A stretch of 33,868 nucleotides of DNA. Source: Bacillota bacterium (GTDB taxonomy: Bacteria; Bacillota; Limnochordia; Darwinibacteriales; Darwinibacteriaceae). Positions within the stretch are counted from its first letter, which is position 1. Each line of letters begins with the position of its first letter. The notes beneath the pieces are model-generated. The model was not told where the DNA came from and did not search any database. It saw only the letters and a program-made list of their open reading frames with translations. This document shows positions 1-9,060 of this stretch, in pieces. The stretch lies in assembly GCA_012520355.1 (NCBI GenBank), contig JAAYOK010000206.1, positions 1-33,868 of the forward strand, given 5' to 3'. The position numbers were made by a program, and so were the translations under genes.

Positions 1-2
1 GG

Positions 3-1283
3 ATTGTAATCGTCTACCAAGAAGTCGATACTGCCCTTGTACCCTATTTAACGGTAGCCGAGAATATCATGATGCACTCCATTATCAACGAGAACAAAGG
101 GCCTTTTGTGAACTGGAAACAGATTCGCTGTGAAGCCAGGAAGGCCGCTGAAATTGTTGGTCTTAGTGTTGATATGGACACACTCGTCAGTGAGCTTACC
201 CTCTGCGAAAAGCAAATGGTTCTCATTGGCCGGGCTGTCTATCAAGAGGCCAAACACCTCATTCTGGATGAACCAACAGCACCCCTCAGTGTGCAAGAAA
301 CGGAGCGTCTGTTTGACATCGTGCGGCGTTTGAAGGCTGAGGGAATGAACATCATTTTTATCTCCCATCGCTTAGACGAAGTCTTCAAGATTTGCGAACG
401 CATTACCGTGCTCAAAGATGGTCAGCTCGTGGGAACGTATCCAGCCGAGACCATGACCATCGATAGCGTTGTGGAGAAAATGCTCGGTAAAAAGATGCAA
501 AACGCCTTTCCTCAAATTGAGACCACACCCGGGGACGTTCTCTTCGAAGTCAAGGGACTTTCGGGCTCGGGAGGCATCAACAATGCCAGCCTCAAGGTCC
601 GGGCAGGCGAAATTGTAGGTATTGCCGGACTTGTGGGCGGTGGCAAGACGGAACTGAGCAAACTGCTCTTTGGTGAGGGGACCATTTCCTCAGGGGAGAT
701 CCTGCTTAAAGGCGAGAGCATTTCTTGTAAGACTCCGGCCCATGCCGTGAAAAGTGGTTTGGCCTTGGTGCCTGAGGAGCGGAGAAAAGAAGGGATTTTG
801 GTGCATGAAGCCATTGACACCAATATCACCTTGCCGACTCTGGGGAAATATTGCTCGGGTCCATTTATGAAGAAGCCTAAGATTAAGTCCGCAAGTCGTG
901 AGTGCATCTCCACGGTGGGAATTAAGACCCCCAATGAGAAGCAGCGCGTAGCTAAACTCAGTGGTGGTAACCAGCAGAAGGTATCCATTGGGAAATGGCT
1001 TTTGTCGGATGCAGAGGTCTTTATCTTCGATGAGCCAACAAAGGGTGTCGACATCGGTTCGAAGAGTGAGATTTACACATTGATCAAGGAATTAGCGCAG
1101 CAAGGAAAAGCTGTCATTTACGTCTCCTGCGAATTCGATGAAATACTAGGTCTAACTGACCGGGTTTATGTCATGTATAGCGGTACAACCGTGAAGGAAC
1201 TAATTACAGCGGAAACAACAGAATCAGAGCTGCTTTACTATTCAGCAGGAGGTGGGTTATGTGAAACAAGAACTGTCGGCTAA
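3..1283 (+). CDS. Sugar ABC transporter ATP-binding protein (RbsA/MglA type, two ABC domains), 5'-truncated by window edge
   Basis: Frame is open from base 3 (IVIVYQEVDTALVPYLTVAENIMMHS...), upstream of the listed ATG at 69; first-domain LILDEPTAPLS, second-domain GLVGGGKTE Walker A, LSGGNQQK signature, FIFDEPTKGVD Walker B. Confidence 0.93.
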   Translation: MVIVYQEVDTALVPYLTVAENIMMHSIINENKGPFVNWKQIRCEARKAAEIVGLSVDMDTLVSELTLCEKQMVLIGRAVYQEAKHLILDEPTAPLSVQETERLFDIVRRLKAEGMNIIFISHRLDEVFKICERITVLKDGQLVGTYPAETMTIDSVVEKMLGKKMQNAFPQIETTPGDVLFEVKGLSGSGGINNASLKVRAGEIVGIAGLVGGGKTELSKLLFGEGTISSGEILLKGESISCKTPAHAVKSGLALVPEERRKEGILVHEAIDTNITLPTLGKYCSGPFMKKPKIKSASRECISTVGIKTPNEKQRVAKLSGGNQQKVSIGKWLLSDAEVFIFDEPTKGVDIGSKSEIYTLIKELAQQGKAVIYVSCEFDEILGLTDRVYVMYSGTTVKELITAETTESELLYYSAGGGLCETRTVG

Positions 1284-2280
1284 TCAAGCCGCAACGAAGC
1301 AAAAATTCAATGTTTTTGATTTTCTCTACAAATATGGCACGGTCATCGTGATCATCGGGACCGTATTATTCTTTGCACTTACGTTGAACAACTTCTTCAC
1401 ATTCAGCAATATCTCTAACGTGTTCCGTTCGGTCTCGATTGTGACATTGATTGCCCTTGCGATCACAATGTCCCTAACTGTTGGAGGCTTTGACCTATCG
1501 GTGGGAGCCACAGCAGGATTTGCCAGCGTAATTGCTGCGAAGATGATGGTCATGTGGGAGATGCCAGCTTCCTATGCCATTATAGTTCCACTCGTGGTGG
1601 GCATGGTCATTGGAGGCCTTAATGCATTTTTAATTATCAAAATCAAGATATCAGACATGCTAGCCACTCTGTCCATGATGTTTGTACTCACAGGTGTCTC
1701 CATTACCTTCCAGAGCGGGTCGGCCATTTACAACTTTATGCCGATTCCCATCGTAGGAGGCATCGCCCCTGGTTTGATGCAACGGGCCTTCTTATATATC
1801 GGGCAAGGTACCGTTGGTCGAATTCCGGTTCCAGTGATTTTGATGTTAGTTGTGGTGGCTATCGCCCACGTCTTCCTCAACTATACCAAGTATGGACGCT
1901 ATATGTACATGACAGGTGGCAACAAAGAGGCAGCTAAGCTCTCTGGTATCCCTGTCAACAAGTACGTGATCTTAGCCTACATCCTATCTGGATTCTTGGC
2001 AGCCCTTGGTGGCTTAGTCCTAGGAGCAAGACTTGGCTCCGGTGAAGTCAACGCAGGTGCCCCTTATCTCATGGATGCGGTAGCCGCTGCCTATATCGGT
2101 TATTCCGTCTTAGGTATTGGTAAACCGAACGCCCTAGGTACTCTTTTGGGAGCACTCCTCATGGGTATCTTGCTCAATGGTCTAGTTATGATGGACTTCC
2201 CTTATTATTCGCAAGACATCGTCAAGGGTATCGTCCTCATCTTCGCCCTCGGTTTGACTTATTATAAACGGAAGGAGTAA
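1261..2280 (+). CDS. Sugar ABC transporter permease (RbsC family)
   Basis: Multi-TM protein with VGGFDLSVGATAGFASV and TGGNKEAAKLSGIPVNKY motifs; Shine-Dalgarno aggagg at about 1246 favours GTG at 1261 over 1252; overlaps the ATPase gene. Confidence 0.9.
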   Translation: MKQELSANQAATKQKFNVFDFLYKYGTVIVIIGTVLFFALTLNNFFTFSNISNVFRSVSIVTLIALAITMSLTVGGFDLSVGATAGFASVIAAKMMVMWEMPASYAIIVPLVVGMVIGGLNAFLIIKIKISDMLATLSMMFVLTGVSITFQSGSAIYNFMPIPIVGGIAPGLMQRAFLYIGQGTVGRIPVPVILMLVVVAIAHVFLNYTKYGRYMYMTGGNKEAAKLSGIPVNKYVILAYILSGFLAALGGLVLGARLGSGEVNAGAPYLMDAVAAAYIGYSVLGIGKPNALGTLLGALLMGILLNGLVMMDFPYYSQDIVKGIVLIFALGLTYYKRKE

Positions 2281-2285
2281 GTGTA

Positions 2286-3497
2286 GTGGATAAATATGTT
2301 GAGCTAACAACGGAAACGATTGTAGATTATGTGAACAGCAAGACCGATTTTTTTGCCAGTGATGCAGTGTATGAGTGTGAGGAAATCGGTGATGGTAATC
2401 TGAACTTGGTCTTTAGGGTCAAGGATACCAAGAACAACACAAGCGTCATCATCAAGCAAGCACTACCCTATGTCCGGGTTTCCGGTGGCGATTGGCCCAT
2501 GGACATCAACCGTGGTGCCATTGAAACCGCCGTCTTAGAGCTTCATTATGAACTGACAGACGGTTTGGTACCCAAGGTTTACTCCTTTGACAGAGATATG
2601 TACTGCGTGATCATGGAAGATCTCTATGATTACACCATTATGCGGACTGGTCTCTTGGAGTATAACAGCTATCCCAAGTTTGCCGATCAGATCACAGACT
2701 ATCTGGTCAAGACACTACTCCTCACCTCCGATGTAGTGATGGATCACAAAGACAAGAAAGAGCTGGTTAAGAAGTATATTAACCCCGAACTCTGTGAAAT
2801 TACAGAGCAGCTCGTCTATACGGAGCCCTTTAGAATTGGTGGCCGGAATGATATGGAAGACTTCCTTGTTGACTTCCAGAAAACAGAACTGGCTGAAGAT
2901 GAGGAGCTCAGCTTAGAAGTGGCTAAGCTTAAGTTTGACTTTATGAACAATGCTCAAGCTCTCCTCCACGGCGATGTCCACACTGGTAGTATCTTTGTCA
3001 ATCAAGAGAATACTCGGGTCATCGATCCTGAGTTTGCCTTCTATGGACCCATGGCTTACGACGTTGGTGCCTTGGTTGCCAACTTGATTATGAACTATAT
3101 TTCCACTTTGGCATGGTTGCCAGAAGGTGAGAAGCGCCAAAACCACTTGGACTACCTCTTAACAGCCACCAAGGACGTTGTCGATCTCTTTGCCGAGAAG
3201 TTCCTGAAGCTGTGGGATGAAGTCGTTACAGACGAAATGGCCAAGACGCCTGGTTTCAAAGAATGGTATCTGGAAGATGTCTTAGTTAACACCGCGGGCG
3301 TAGCAGGCTGTGAAATGATTCGCCGTTCTGTCGGTTTTGCCCATGTGAAAGATCTCGATTCGATTCCCGACGACACCTTGCGTGAAAAGGCTCTCAAGAC
3401 CAATATACTCCTGGCTAAGCACTTAATTAAGAATCGCCATGAGTTTACCACCGGTGCAGCATACCAGAAGGTGGTTAAGGAGATTACATTAGACTAA
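2286..3497 (+). CDS. mtnK: S-methyl-5-thioribose kinase
   Basis: 403 aa; MtnK-like N-terminus (IGDGNLNLVFRV...IIKQALPYVRVSGGDWPMDINRGAIE), LLHGDVHTGSIFV catalytic loop, VIDPEFAFYGPMAYDVG. Confidence 0.93.
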   Translation: MDKYVELTTETIVDYVNSKTDFFASDAVYECEEIGDGNLNLVFRVKDTKNNTSVIIKQALPYVRVSGGDWPMDINRGAIETAVLELHYELTDGLVPKVYSFDRDMYCVIMEDLYDYTIMRTGLLEYNSYPKFADQITDYLVKTLLLTSDVVMDHKDKKELVKKYINPELCEITEQLVYTEPFRIGGRNDMEDFLVDFQKTELAEDEELSLEVAKLKFDFMNNAQALLHGDVHTGSIFVNQENTRVIDPEFAFYGPMAYDVGALVANLIMNYISTLAWLPEGEKRQNHLDYLLTATKDVVDLFAEKFLKLWDEVVTDEMAKTPGFKEWYLEDVLVNTAGVAGCEMIRRSVGFAHVKDLDSIPDDTLREKALKTNILLAKHLIKNRHEFTTGAAYQKVVKEITLD

Positions 3498-3501
3498 GGG
3501 A

Positions 3502-4563
3502 GTGGATATGGTGAAGTTTATGACGACAATTCCGGCTCAGCTTAATGAGTCCAAAGATAAACTGGTGATCCTAGATCAAACCTTGCTTCCAGAGGAAGAG
3601 AAGTTCTTAGAACTAACTACACCGGAAGAAATCTGGGAAGCCATTAAGAAATTGCGGGTGAGGGGTGCACCAGCCATTGGTGTTGCCGCGGCTTATGGCC
3701 TTTACGTAGCTTCTTTAGCTATTAACACAGATTCGGCTGAGACCTTCCGCAGTGAAGTCCAAAACATCAAAGATTATTTGGCGAGCTCTCGTCCTACCGC
3801 TGTAAACCTCTTTTGGGCACTGGATCGCATGATGGCCCGTTTAGAGAGTGAAACAGGCACTGTGGCTGAGCTGAAAGCAGTCTTGCTGGATGAAAGTGAA
3901 GCCATCTTTACCGAGGATCAAGAAATGGGACGGGCCATTGGCGAGTTCGGTCTCTCTCTCCTGAAACCGGGTATGGGTTTGCTCACCCACTGTAATGCAG
4001 GTGGTCTCGCGACCTCAGGCTATGGAACAGCCCTAGCCCCCATGTATCTCGGACATGAAAAGGATTATAACTTTAAAGTTTATGCCGATGAAACAAGACC
4101 CCTTCTGCAAGGTTCACGCCTCACCGCCTATGAGCTTCACAAGGCAGGGATTGATGTCACCGTCATCTGTGATAACATGGCGGCCATGGTTATGAAAGAA
4201 GGCAAGATTGATGCAGTCTTGGTCGGTTGTGATCGGATCGCTGCCAATGGTGATACGGCGAACAAAATTGGTACCTCTGGTGTCGCGATTTTGGCCAAAG
4301 AGTATGGCATTCCCATGTATATCTTAGGGCCTACGTCCACCATTGACATGGAGACACCAACCGGTGCGGAAATCGAAATCGAGCTCCGTGATAGCGATGA
4401 GATCGGTATGGGCTTTGGTAAGAGAACTGCACCTGAAGCTGTGAAGACGTATAATCCAGCCTTTGATGTAACGGACGCGAAGTATATTGATGCCATCATT
4501 ACGGAAAAAGGAATTCTACGGGCTCCTTATACAGAGAGCATCCGCAAAGCGATGGAAGACTAA
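3502..4563 (+). CDS. mtnA: S-methyl-5-thioribose-1-phosphate isomerase
   Basis: 353 aa; VRGAPAIGVAAAYG, LTHCNAGGLATSGYGTALAP, DETRPLLQGSRLTAYEL, VGCDRIAANGDTANKIGT are hallmark MtnA/eIF2B-like motifs. Confidence 0.95.
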   Translation: MDMVKFMTTIPAQLNESKDKLVILDQTLLPEEEKFLELTTPEEIWEAIKKLRVRGAPAIGVAAAYGLYVASLAINTDSAETFRSEVQNIKDYLASSRPTAVNLFWALDRMMARLESETGTVAELKAVLLDESEAIFTEDQEMGRAIGEFGLSLLKPGMGLLTHCNAGGLATSGYGTALAPMYLGHEKDYNFKVYADETRPLLQGSRLTAYELHKAGIDVTVICDNMAAMVMKEGKIDAVLVGCDRIAANGDTANKIGTSGVAILAKEYGIPMYILGPTSTIDMETPTGAEIEIELRDSDEIGMGFGKRTAPEAVKTYNPAFDVTDAKYIDAIITEKGILRAPYTESIRKAMED

Positions 4564-4572
4564 GGATAAAGG

Positions 4573-4600
4573 GTACGCCTCGGTCGTTTCAGAGGCGTAC
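4573..4600 (+). promoter_or_regulatory. Perfect 9-bp inverted repeat (gtacgcctc-N10-gaggcgtac), possible terminator or attenuator after mtnA
   Basis: Arms 4573-4581 and 4592-4600; no T-tract follows, so intrinsic termination is uncertain. Confidence 0.5.
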
Positions 4601-4619
4601 TATGCCCATCTCTGATTAA

Positions 4620-4648
4620 TTGTTCAAGCGTTGAACAAAATTTCAAAT
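4620..4648 (+). promoter_or_regulatory. Putative operator for the BMC operon: TTGTTCAA-GCG-TTGAACAA plus adjacent TTTCAAAT
   Basis: Perfect 8-bp palindrome 4620-4638 immediately followed by a partial third half-site; lies in the 144-bp gap before the first BMC gene. Confidence 0.6.
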
Positions 4649-4707
4649 ATCAGAAGGGAATTCCACGTGGCTCACGAAGTGTCAATGTACGGGGAAGGAG
4701 GAAGCAA

Positions 4708-6135
4708 ATGGGGATTAAACAAGATGCCATTGAGGGTATCGTACGGGAAGTGCTACAACGCTTACAGACAGAAACTTCAAATTCACAAATCGCAAGTCCC
4801 AGGGTGGTGAGCTCCACAAACGGGATCTTTCAGACCATGGAAGAAGCCATTGCAGCCGCCAGCCGTGGTTATGAGAAACTAGGGGAAATTTGCTTGGAAC
4901 GCAGGGGCCACATGATTTCTGCCATGCGGGAGATTATTGAGGCCAATGCAGAGAAGCTCGCCCAGCTTTCAGTGGAGGAGACTGGTCTGGGCCGGGTGGA
5001 ACACAAACTGAAGAAGACCCTATTAGCAGCCAGGAAAACTCCTGGGATGGAGGTTGTCCGGCCCACATCGTTTTCTGGTGATCATGGTCTGACCTTGGTG
5101 GAGCAGGCTCCCTATGGTGTGATTGGTGCCATAACGCCATCCACAAATCCAAGTGAAACCATTATCTCCAACGGAATTGGGATGATTGCTGCAGGAAACA
5201 CCGTGGTCTTTAACTGCCACCCCAGCGCTAAGAGAGTATCGGCCATGACAGTTCGCCTGCTCAATGAGGCCATTACTTCAGTGGGAGGTCCTGCCAATTT
5301 GCTTTGCATGGTGGAAGAACCCACAAAAGCAAGTGCAGAAACGATGATGAAGGATGCCAGAGTACGGATGTTGGTGGTCACAGGTGGCCCAGAAATCGTC
5401 GACATTGCCATGAAGACTTCAGGCAAGAAAGTGATTGCGGCTGGACCAGGTAATCCACCAGTTGTCGTCGATGAGACAGCCAATCTTAAGCAGGCAGCCA
5501 AGGATATTGTAGATGGAGCGTCCTTTGACAACAATGTGTTATGTATCGCTGAAAAAGAGGTCATCGTCGTAGATGCGGTGGCAGATCAGCTCATGACACT
5601 CATGGAAGACCATGGGGCTTATCGCTTATCCAGAAGCCAGCTCGATCAACTCATGGAGCACATTGTGATCAGCTCCAATGGTCAGCCCTATGTGAACCGT
5701 AAGTTTGTCGGTAAGGATGTCCAGGTGATCTTAGGGTCCATTGGATTACAGGTTGGTTCGGATAAGCGCTTGGCCATTGCTGAGGTACCAGCGGATCATC
5801 CCCTGGTGTATCTTGAGCAATTGATGCCGGTTCTACCCATTGTGAGGGTGCCCTGTGTGGATCGGGCCATAGACCTTGCTTACCGGGCTGAACAAGGTAA
5901 TCATCATACAGCAGTGATGCATTCTCGCAATGTCGATAATCTGAGCAGGATGGCCAGGAAGATGAACACTTCGATCTTTGTGAAGAACGGACCTTCCTAC
6001 TCGGGTCTGGGCATGTTTGGTGAAGGTTTTACATCCTATACGATTGCCAGCCCCACGGGAGAAGGAGTTACATCGGCCGCCAGCTTTACCAGGCAGATTC
6101 GCTGCGTTCTCAAGGATCATTTTCGGATTATCTAG
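4708..6135 (+). CDS. CoA-acylating aldehyde dehydrogenase, BMC-associated (PduP/EutE-like)
   Basis: 475 aa; TPSTNPSETIISNGIGMIAAGNTVVFNCHPSAK, NNVLCIAEKE catalytic Cys region; N-terminal helix QDAIEGIVREVLQRLQ resembles an encapsulation peptide; SD ggaagg agg. Confidence 0.93.
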   Translation: MGIKQDAIEGIVREVLQRLQTETSNSQIASPRVVSSTNGIFQTMEEAIAAASRGYEKLGEICLERRGHMISAMREIIEANAEKLAQLSVEETGLGRVEHKLKKTLLAARKTPGMEVVRPTSFSGDHGLTLVEQAPYGVIGAITPSTNPSETIISNGIGMIAAGNTVVFNCHPSAKRVSAMTVRLLNEAITSVGGPANLLCMVEEPTKASAETMMKDARVRMLVVTGGPEIVDIAMKTSGKKVIAAGPGNPPVVVDETANLKQAAKDIVDGASFDNNVLCIAEKEVIVVDAVADQLMTLMEDHGAYRLSRSQLDQLMEHIVISSNGQPYVNRKFVGKDVQVILGSIGLQVGSDKRLAIAEVPADHPLVYLEQLMPVLPIVRVPCVDRAIDLAYRAEQGNHHTAVMHSRNVDNLSRMARKMNTSIFVKNGPSYSGLGMFGEGFTSYTIASPTGEGVTSAASFTRQIRCVLKDHFRII

Positions 6136-6148
6136 TAGGAGCTGAATT

Positions 6149-6775
6149 ATGATCGAAGATCTGGAACGAGTCGTACGAAGTGTAGTTGCCAGTTACTTAG
6201 GGCAGAGCCGGACCATCCCAGTGGGTGTGTCCAACCGCCATGTACACCTTTCGGTTCAGGCGAAAGAAGCACTCTTTGGTCCTGGTTACCAAAATGTAAT
6301 CATGAAAGAGCTGAGTCAGCCTGGGCAGTTTGCCATGAAGGAGACCGTAACTCTCGTTGGACCCAAGGGAATCATTGAAGGGGTGCGGATTCTAGGACCC
6401 GAACGGGCAGAAACTCAAGTGGAACTCATGGCAGGGGATACCTACAAGCTCGGGATACCTATGGTGATTCGAGACTCAGGGGATATAGAAAACACCCCAG
6501 GCCTTGCCTTGGTGGGGCCAGCTGGTGTCGTCAGGCTCGAGCGGGGAGTTATTGTAGCAAAGCGCCATGTTCACGCCAGTCCCAGTGAGGCGAAGGAACT
6601 GGGCATCGAGGATGGACAGCGGATTGGGTTAGCTACATCTGGGGCCAGGGCCTTAGAGTTTCGGGAAGTGTTGGTTCGGGTGAACCCTGACTATCGTTTG
6701 GAGTTTCACATTGACATCGAGGAAGCGAACGCGGCCCAATTGAAAAACGGTGATCTTGTCTATTTGAGTGAATAA
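6149..6775 (+). CDS. pduL: Phosphate propanoyltransferase/phosphotransacylase, PduL family
   Basis: 208 aa; PVGVSNRHVHLS and VAKRHVHASPSEA metal-binding motifs; N-terminal amphipathic helix IEDLERVVRSVVASYL. Confidence 0.94.
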   Translation: MIEDLERVVRSVVASYLGQSRTIPVGVSNRHVHLSVQAKEALFGPGYQNVIMKELSQPGQFAMKETVTLVGPKGIIEGVRILGPERAETQVELMAGDTYKLGIPMVIRDSGDIENTPGLALVGPAGVVRLERGVIVAKRHVHASPSEAKELGIEDGQRIGLATSGARALEFREVLVRVNPDYRLEFHIDIEEANAAQLKNGDLVYLSE

Positions 6776-6787
6776 AAGGGAGGAAAG

Positions 6788-7078
6788 ATGATGATGAAAG
6801 AAGCGCTAGGTTTAATCGAGACTAAGGGCTTTATTGCCGCCGTAGAAGGCGCAGACGCCATGGTCAAGGCAGCGAATGTCACGTTGGTTACCTGGGAGAA
6901 GGTCGGTAGCGGTTTAGTCACAGTTATGGTGCGAGGCGATGTTGGAGCTGTTAAGGCAGCGGTAGAGGCTGGCGTTAGTGCAGCTGAGCGTGTGGGCGAA
7001 GTAAAGAGTGTTCATGTAATTCCACGGCCACATGACAATGTCGAGAACGTAATTGAAGCATTTAACGAGGGAAGGTGA
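6788..7078 (+). CDS. BMC-H shell protein (hexamer)
   Basis: [58 protein letters not shown]. Confidence 0.96.
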   Translation: MMMKEALGLIETKGFIAAVEGADAMVKAANVTLVTWEKVGSGLVTVMVRGDVGAVKAAVEAGVSAAERVGEVKSVHVIPRPHDNVENVIEAFNEGR

Positions 7079-7084
7079 GGTACT

Positions 7085-7387
7085 ATGTCAACTGAAGCAT
7101 TAGGCATGATTGAAACTAGAGGTTTAGTTGGTTGCATTGAGGCTTCCGATGCCATGGTCAAAGCAGCAAATGTGGTGCTTGTAGGCTATGTCAAGATCGG
7201 AACAGGACTCACCACCGCCTTAGTGCGTGGCGATGTCGCAGCAGTGAAGGCAGCAGTAGAAGCCGGTAGTAGCGCAGCTGAGCGTGTGGGAGAATTAGTC
7301 TCCAGCCACGTGATCGCCCGGCCTCATCAAGAGTTAAAGCGGATTTTCCCCATAGAGTTACCGAAAGCGAGTCCAGCAAAAAAATAG
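7085..7387 (+). CDS. BMC-H shell protein (hexamer), second paralogue with short C-terminal extension
   Basis: [58 protein letters not shown], extension [18 protein letters not shown]. Confidence 0.96.
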   Translation: MSTEALGMIETRGLVGCIEASDAMVKAANVVLVGYVKIGTGLTTALVRGDVAAVKAAVEAGSSAAERVGELVSSHVIARPHQELKRIFPIELPKASPAKK

Positions 7388-7404
7388 GGCTTTGAGGTGA
7401 TATC

Positions 7405-7701
7405 GTGATAATCGGTAAGATCGTTGGGAACGTTGTCTGTACGCAAAAAGATCCCAGCTTGGTTGGGCGCAAGATGCTGGTCGTTCAACCCGTCAACATA
7501 GAAACACTCGAGGATTCGGGTAGTCTCTTCGTTGCTTTGGATGGAGTCGGAGCCGGCGAAAATGAACTAGTCATGGTTGTCGGTGGTAGTTCCGCCAGAA
7601 TGGCAGATGGGATGGCTAAGGTGCCGGTGGACCGGAGTATTGTCGGCATCTTAGACTCCATTGAAGTTGGGGGCAAGACCATTTTCACCAAATCAGGGTA
7701 G
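7405..7701 (+). CDS. BMC-P vertex protein (EutN/CcmL/PduN family)
   Basis: GTG start; IIGKIVGNVVCTQKDPSLVGRKMLVVQPV, ALDGVGAGENELVMVVGGSSAR, VDRSIVGILDSI. Confidence 0.94.
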   Translation: MIIGKIVGNVVCTQKDPSLVGRKMLVVQPVNIETLEDSGSLFVALDGVGAGENELVMVVGGSSARMADGMAKVPVDRSIVGILDSIEVGGKTIFTKSG

Positions 7702-7732
7702 GGTCTGGATATCGGATGAAAGGACAGTCGCT

Positions 7733-9049
7733 ATGAGCATTGTGGAACTAGTGAAGAACGCAGGCGTCGTTGGGGCGGGAGGAGCAGGGTTTCCCACCCA
7801 TGTCAAAATCGATGCCAAAGCAGATATTGTCATCGCCAATGGAGCAGAATGCGAACCACTCCTGCAAAGTGACCAGCGCGCCATGGATTTATACACCGAT
7901 CAACTAATTGCGGGTCTGCGGCTGGTGATGCAACAAGTAGGAGCAGAGCGCGGGTTTATAGCGGTCAAAGAGAAACATCATGTCCTGGTGCAAAAAATCC
8001 GAGAATCCTTGGCAACAGAAACGTCCATGGAGCTCCTTCCCCTGGAGAACATGTATCCAGCCGGCGACGAGCATGTGCTGGTCAATTTAGCAACAGGACG
8101 GGTGGTCCCAGAAGGTGGGATCCCCCTCAATGTTGGTGTGGTTGTCACGAATGTGGCTACTTTGATCAATATCTACTATGCATCTCAAGGACAACCAGTT
8201 ATAGAACGCCTCGTGACAGTTATTGGGGAAGTAGCCAATCCAGCCGTTGTTCGAGTACCAATCGGGACTCCCGTCTCTACGATCATCAGCGCCCTTGGGG
8301 GTATGAAGAGTGATGATTGTGTGGTGATTAGCGGGGGTCCCATGATGGGGGAGATGTTGGCGGATCTCAATTCCCCCATTACCAAACTAACCAGTGGTCT
8401 GATTGTTTTACCTCGGAATCATAAAGTGGTTACGTTAAAAAGTCAGAAACCACAAAACCACTTCATCAAGGCCCGGTCCACCTGTTGTCAATGTAACTAT
8501 TGCACGTTAATGTGTCCGCGCTACCAATTAGGCCATAACTTAGAGCCACATAAGGTGATGCGTGCCCTTGGGGGGGCTATCGATGAACGCCTCGAGGACT
8601 TTACCCAAGCCTATCTCTGTTCGGAGTGTGGAATCTGCGGATTCTACGCCTGTGTCCACGAACTGATGCCGATTCAAATTAATCGTATGCTCAAGCAGCG
8701 ACTCCGGCAGGCACAGATCCCCAATTTGCATCAAAGGACGGATGTGGCCAAGAGAAATCCAGTGCTCCCCACGGGAATTCCTGCCGATCGTCTCCTGAGG
8801 CGAATTGGACTGGGAGCCTATGATGTAAAGACGCCCTTGGACGAGGTGCAGGTGACGCCTAAAGAGGTCATTCTCCCTCTTAGACAGCATATTGGAGCCC
8901 CAGCCGAGGCCAGGGTTCAAGTGGGGGATCGGGTAGCGCGAGGTCAGTTAATTGGCGAGATTCCAGCAGGAAGTCTCGGAGCCAGGATACATGCTAGTAT
9001 TTCTGGCGAAGTGGTTGCAGTCACCGATACCGTTGTTATTCGGGCCTAG
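7733..9049 (+). CDS. RnfC-like Fe-S flavoprotein, PduS family
   Basis: Internal ATG at 7733 gives a better N-terminus than 7661 (MSIVELVKNAGVVGAGGAGFPTHVK, IANGAECEPLL); 4Fe-4S motif CCQCNYCTLMCP and second CSECGICGFYAC; C-terminal barrel-sandwich-like region. Confidence 0.92.
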   Translation: MSIVELVKNAGVVGAGGAGFPTHVKIDAKADIVIANGAECEPLLQSDQRAMDLYTDQLIAGLRLVMQQVGAERGFIAVKEKHHVLVQKIRESLATETSMELLPLENMYPAGDEHVLVNLATGRVVPEGGIPLNVGVVVTNVATLINIYYASQGQPVIERLVTVIGEVANPAVVRVPIGTPVSTIISALGGMKSDDCVVISGGPMMGEMLADLNSPITKLTSGLIVLPRNHKVVTLKSQKPQNHFIKARSTCCQCNYCTLMCPRYQLGHNLEPHKVMRALGGAIDERLEDFTQAYLCSECGICGFYACVHELMPIQINRMLKQRLRQAQIPNLHQRTDVAKRNPVLPTGIPADRLLRRIGLGAYDVKTPLDEVQVTPKEVILPLRQHIGAPAEARVQVGDRVARGQLIGEIPAGSLGARIHASISGEVVAVTDTVVIRA

Positions 9050-9060
9050 GAGGGATCACA

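Noticed and set aside
512-1054. 180-aa minus-strand ORF
   Set aside because: Antisense to a well-supported ABC ATPase; composition and lack of motifs indicate a shadow ORF.
5112-5564. 150-aa minus-strand ORF
   Set aside because: Antisense to the aldehyde dehydrogenase with no recognisable domain.
7661-7732. N-terminal extension of the PduS-like ORF (MKLGARPFSPNQGRVW...)
   Set aside because: Overlaps the upstream BMC-P gene; ATG at 7733 gives the canonical N-terminus.
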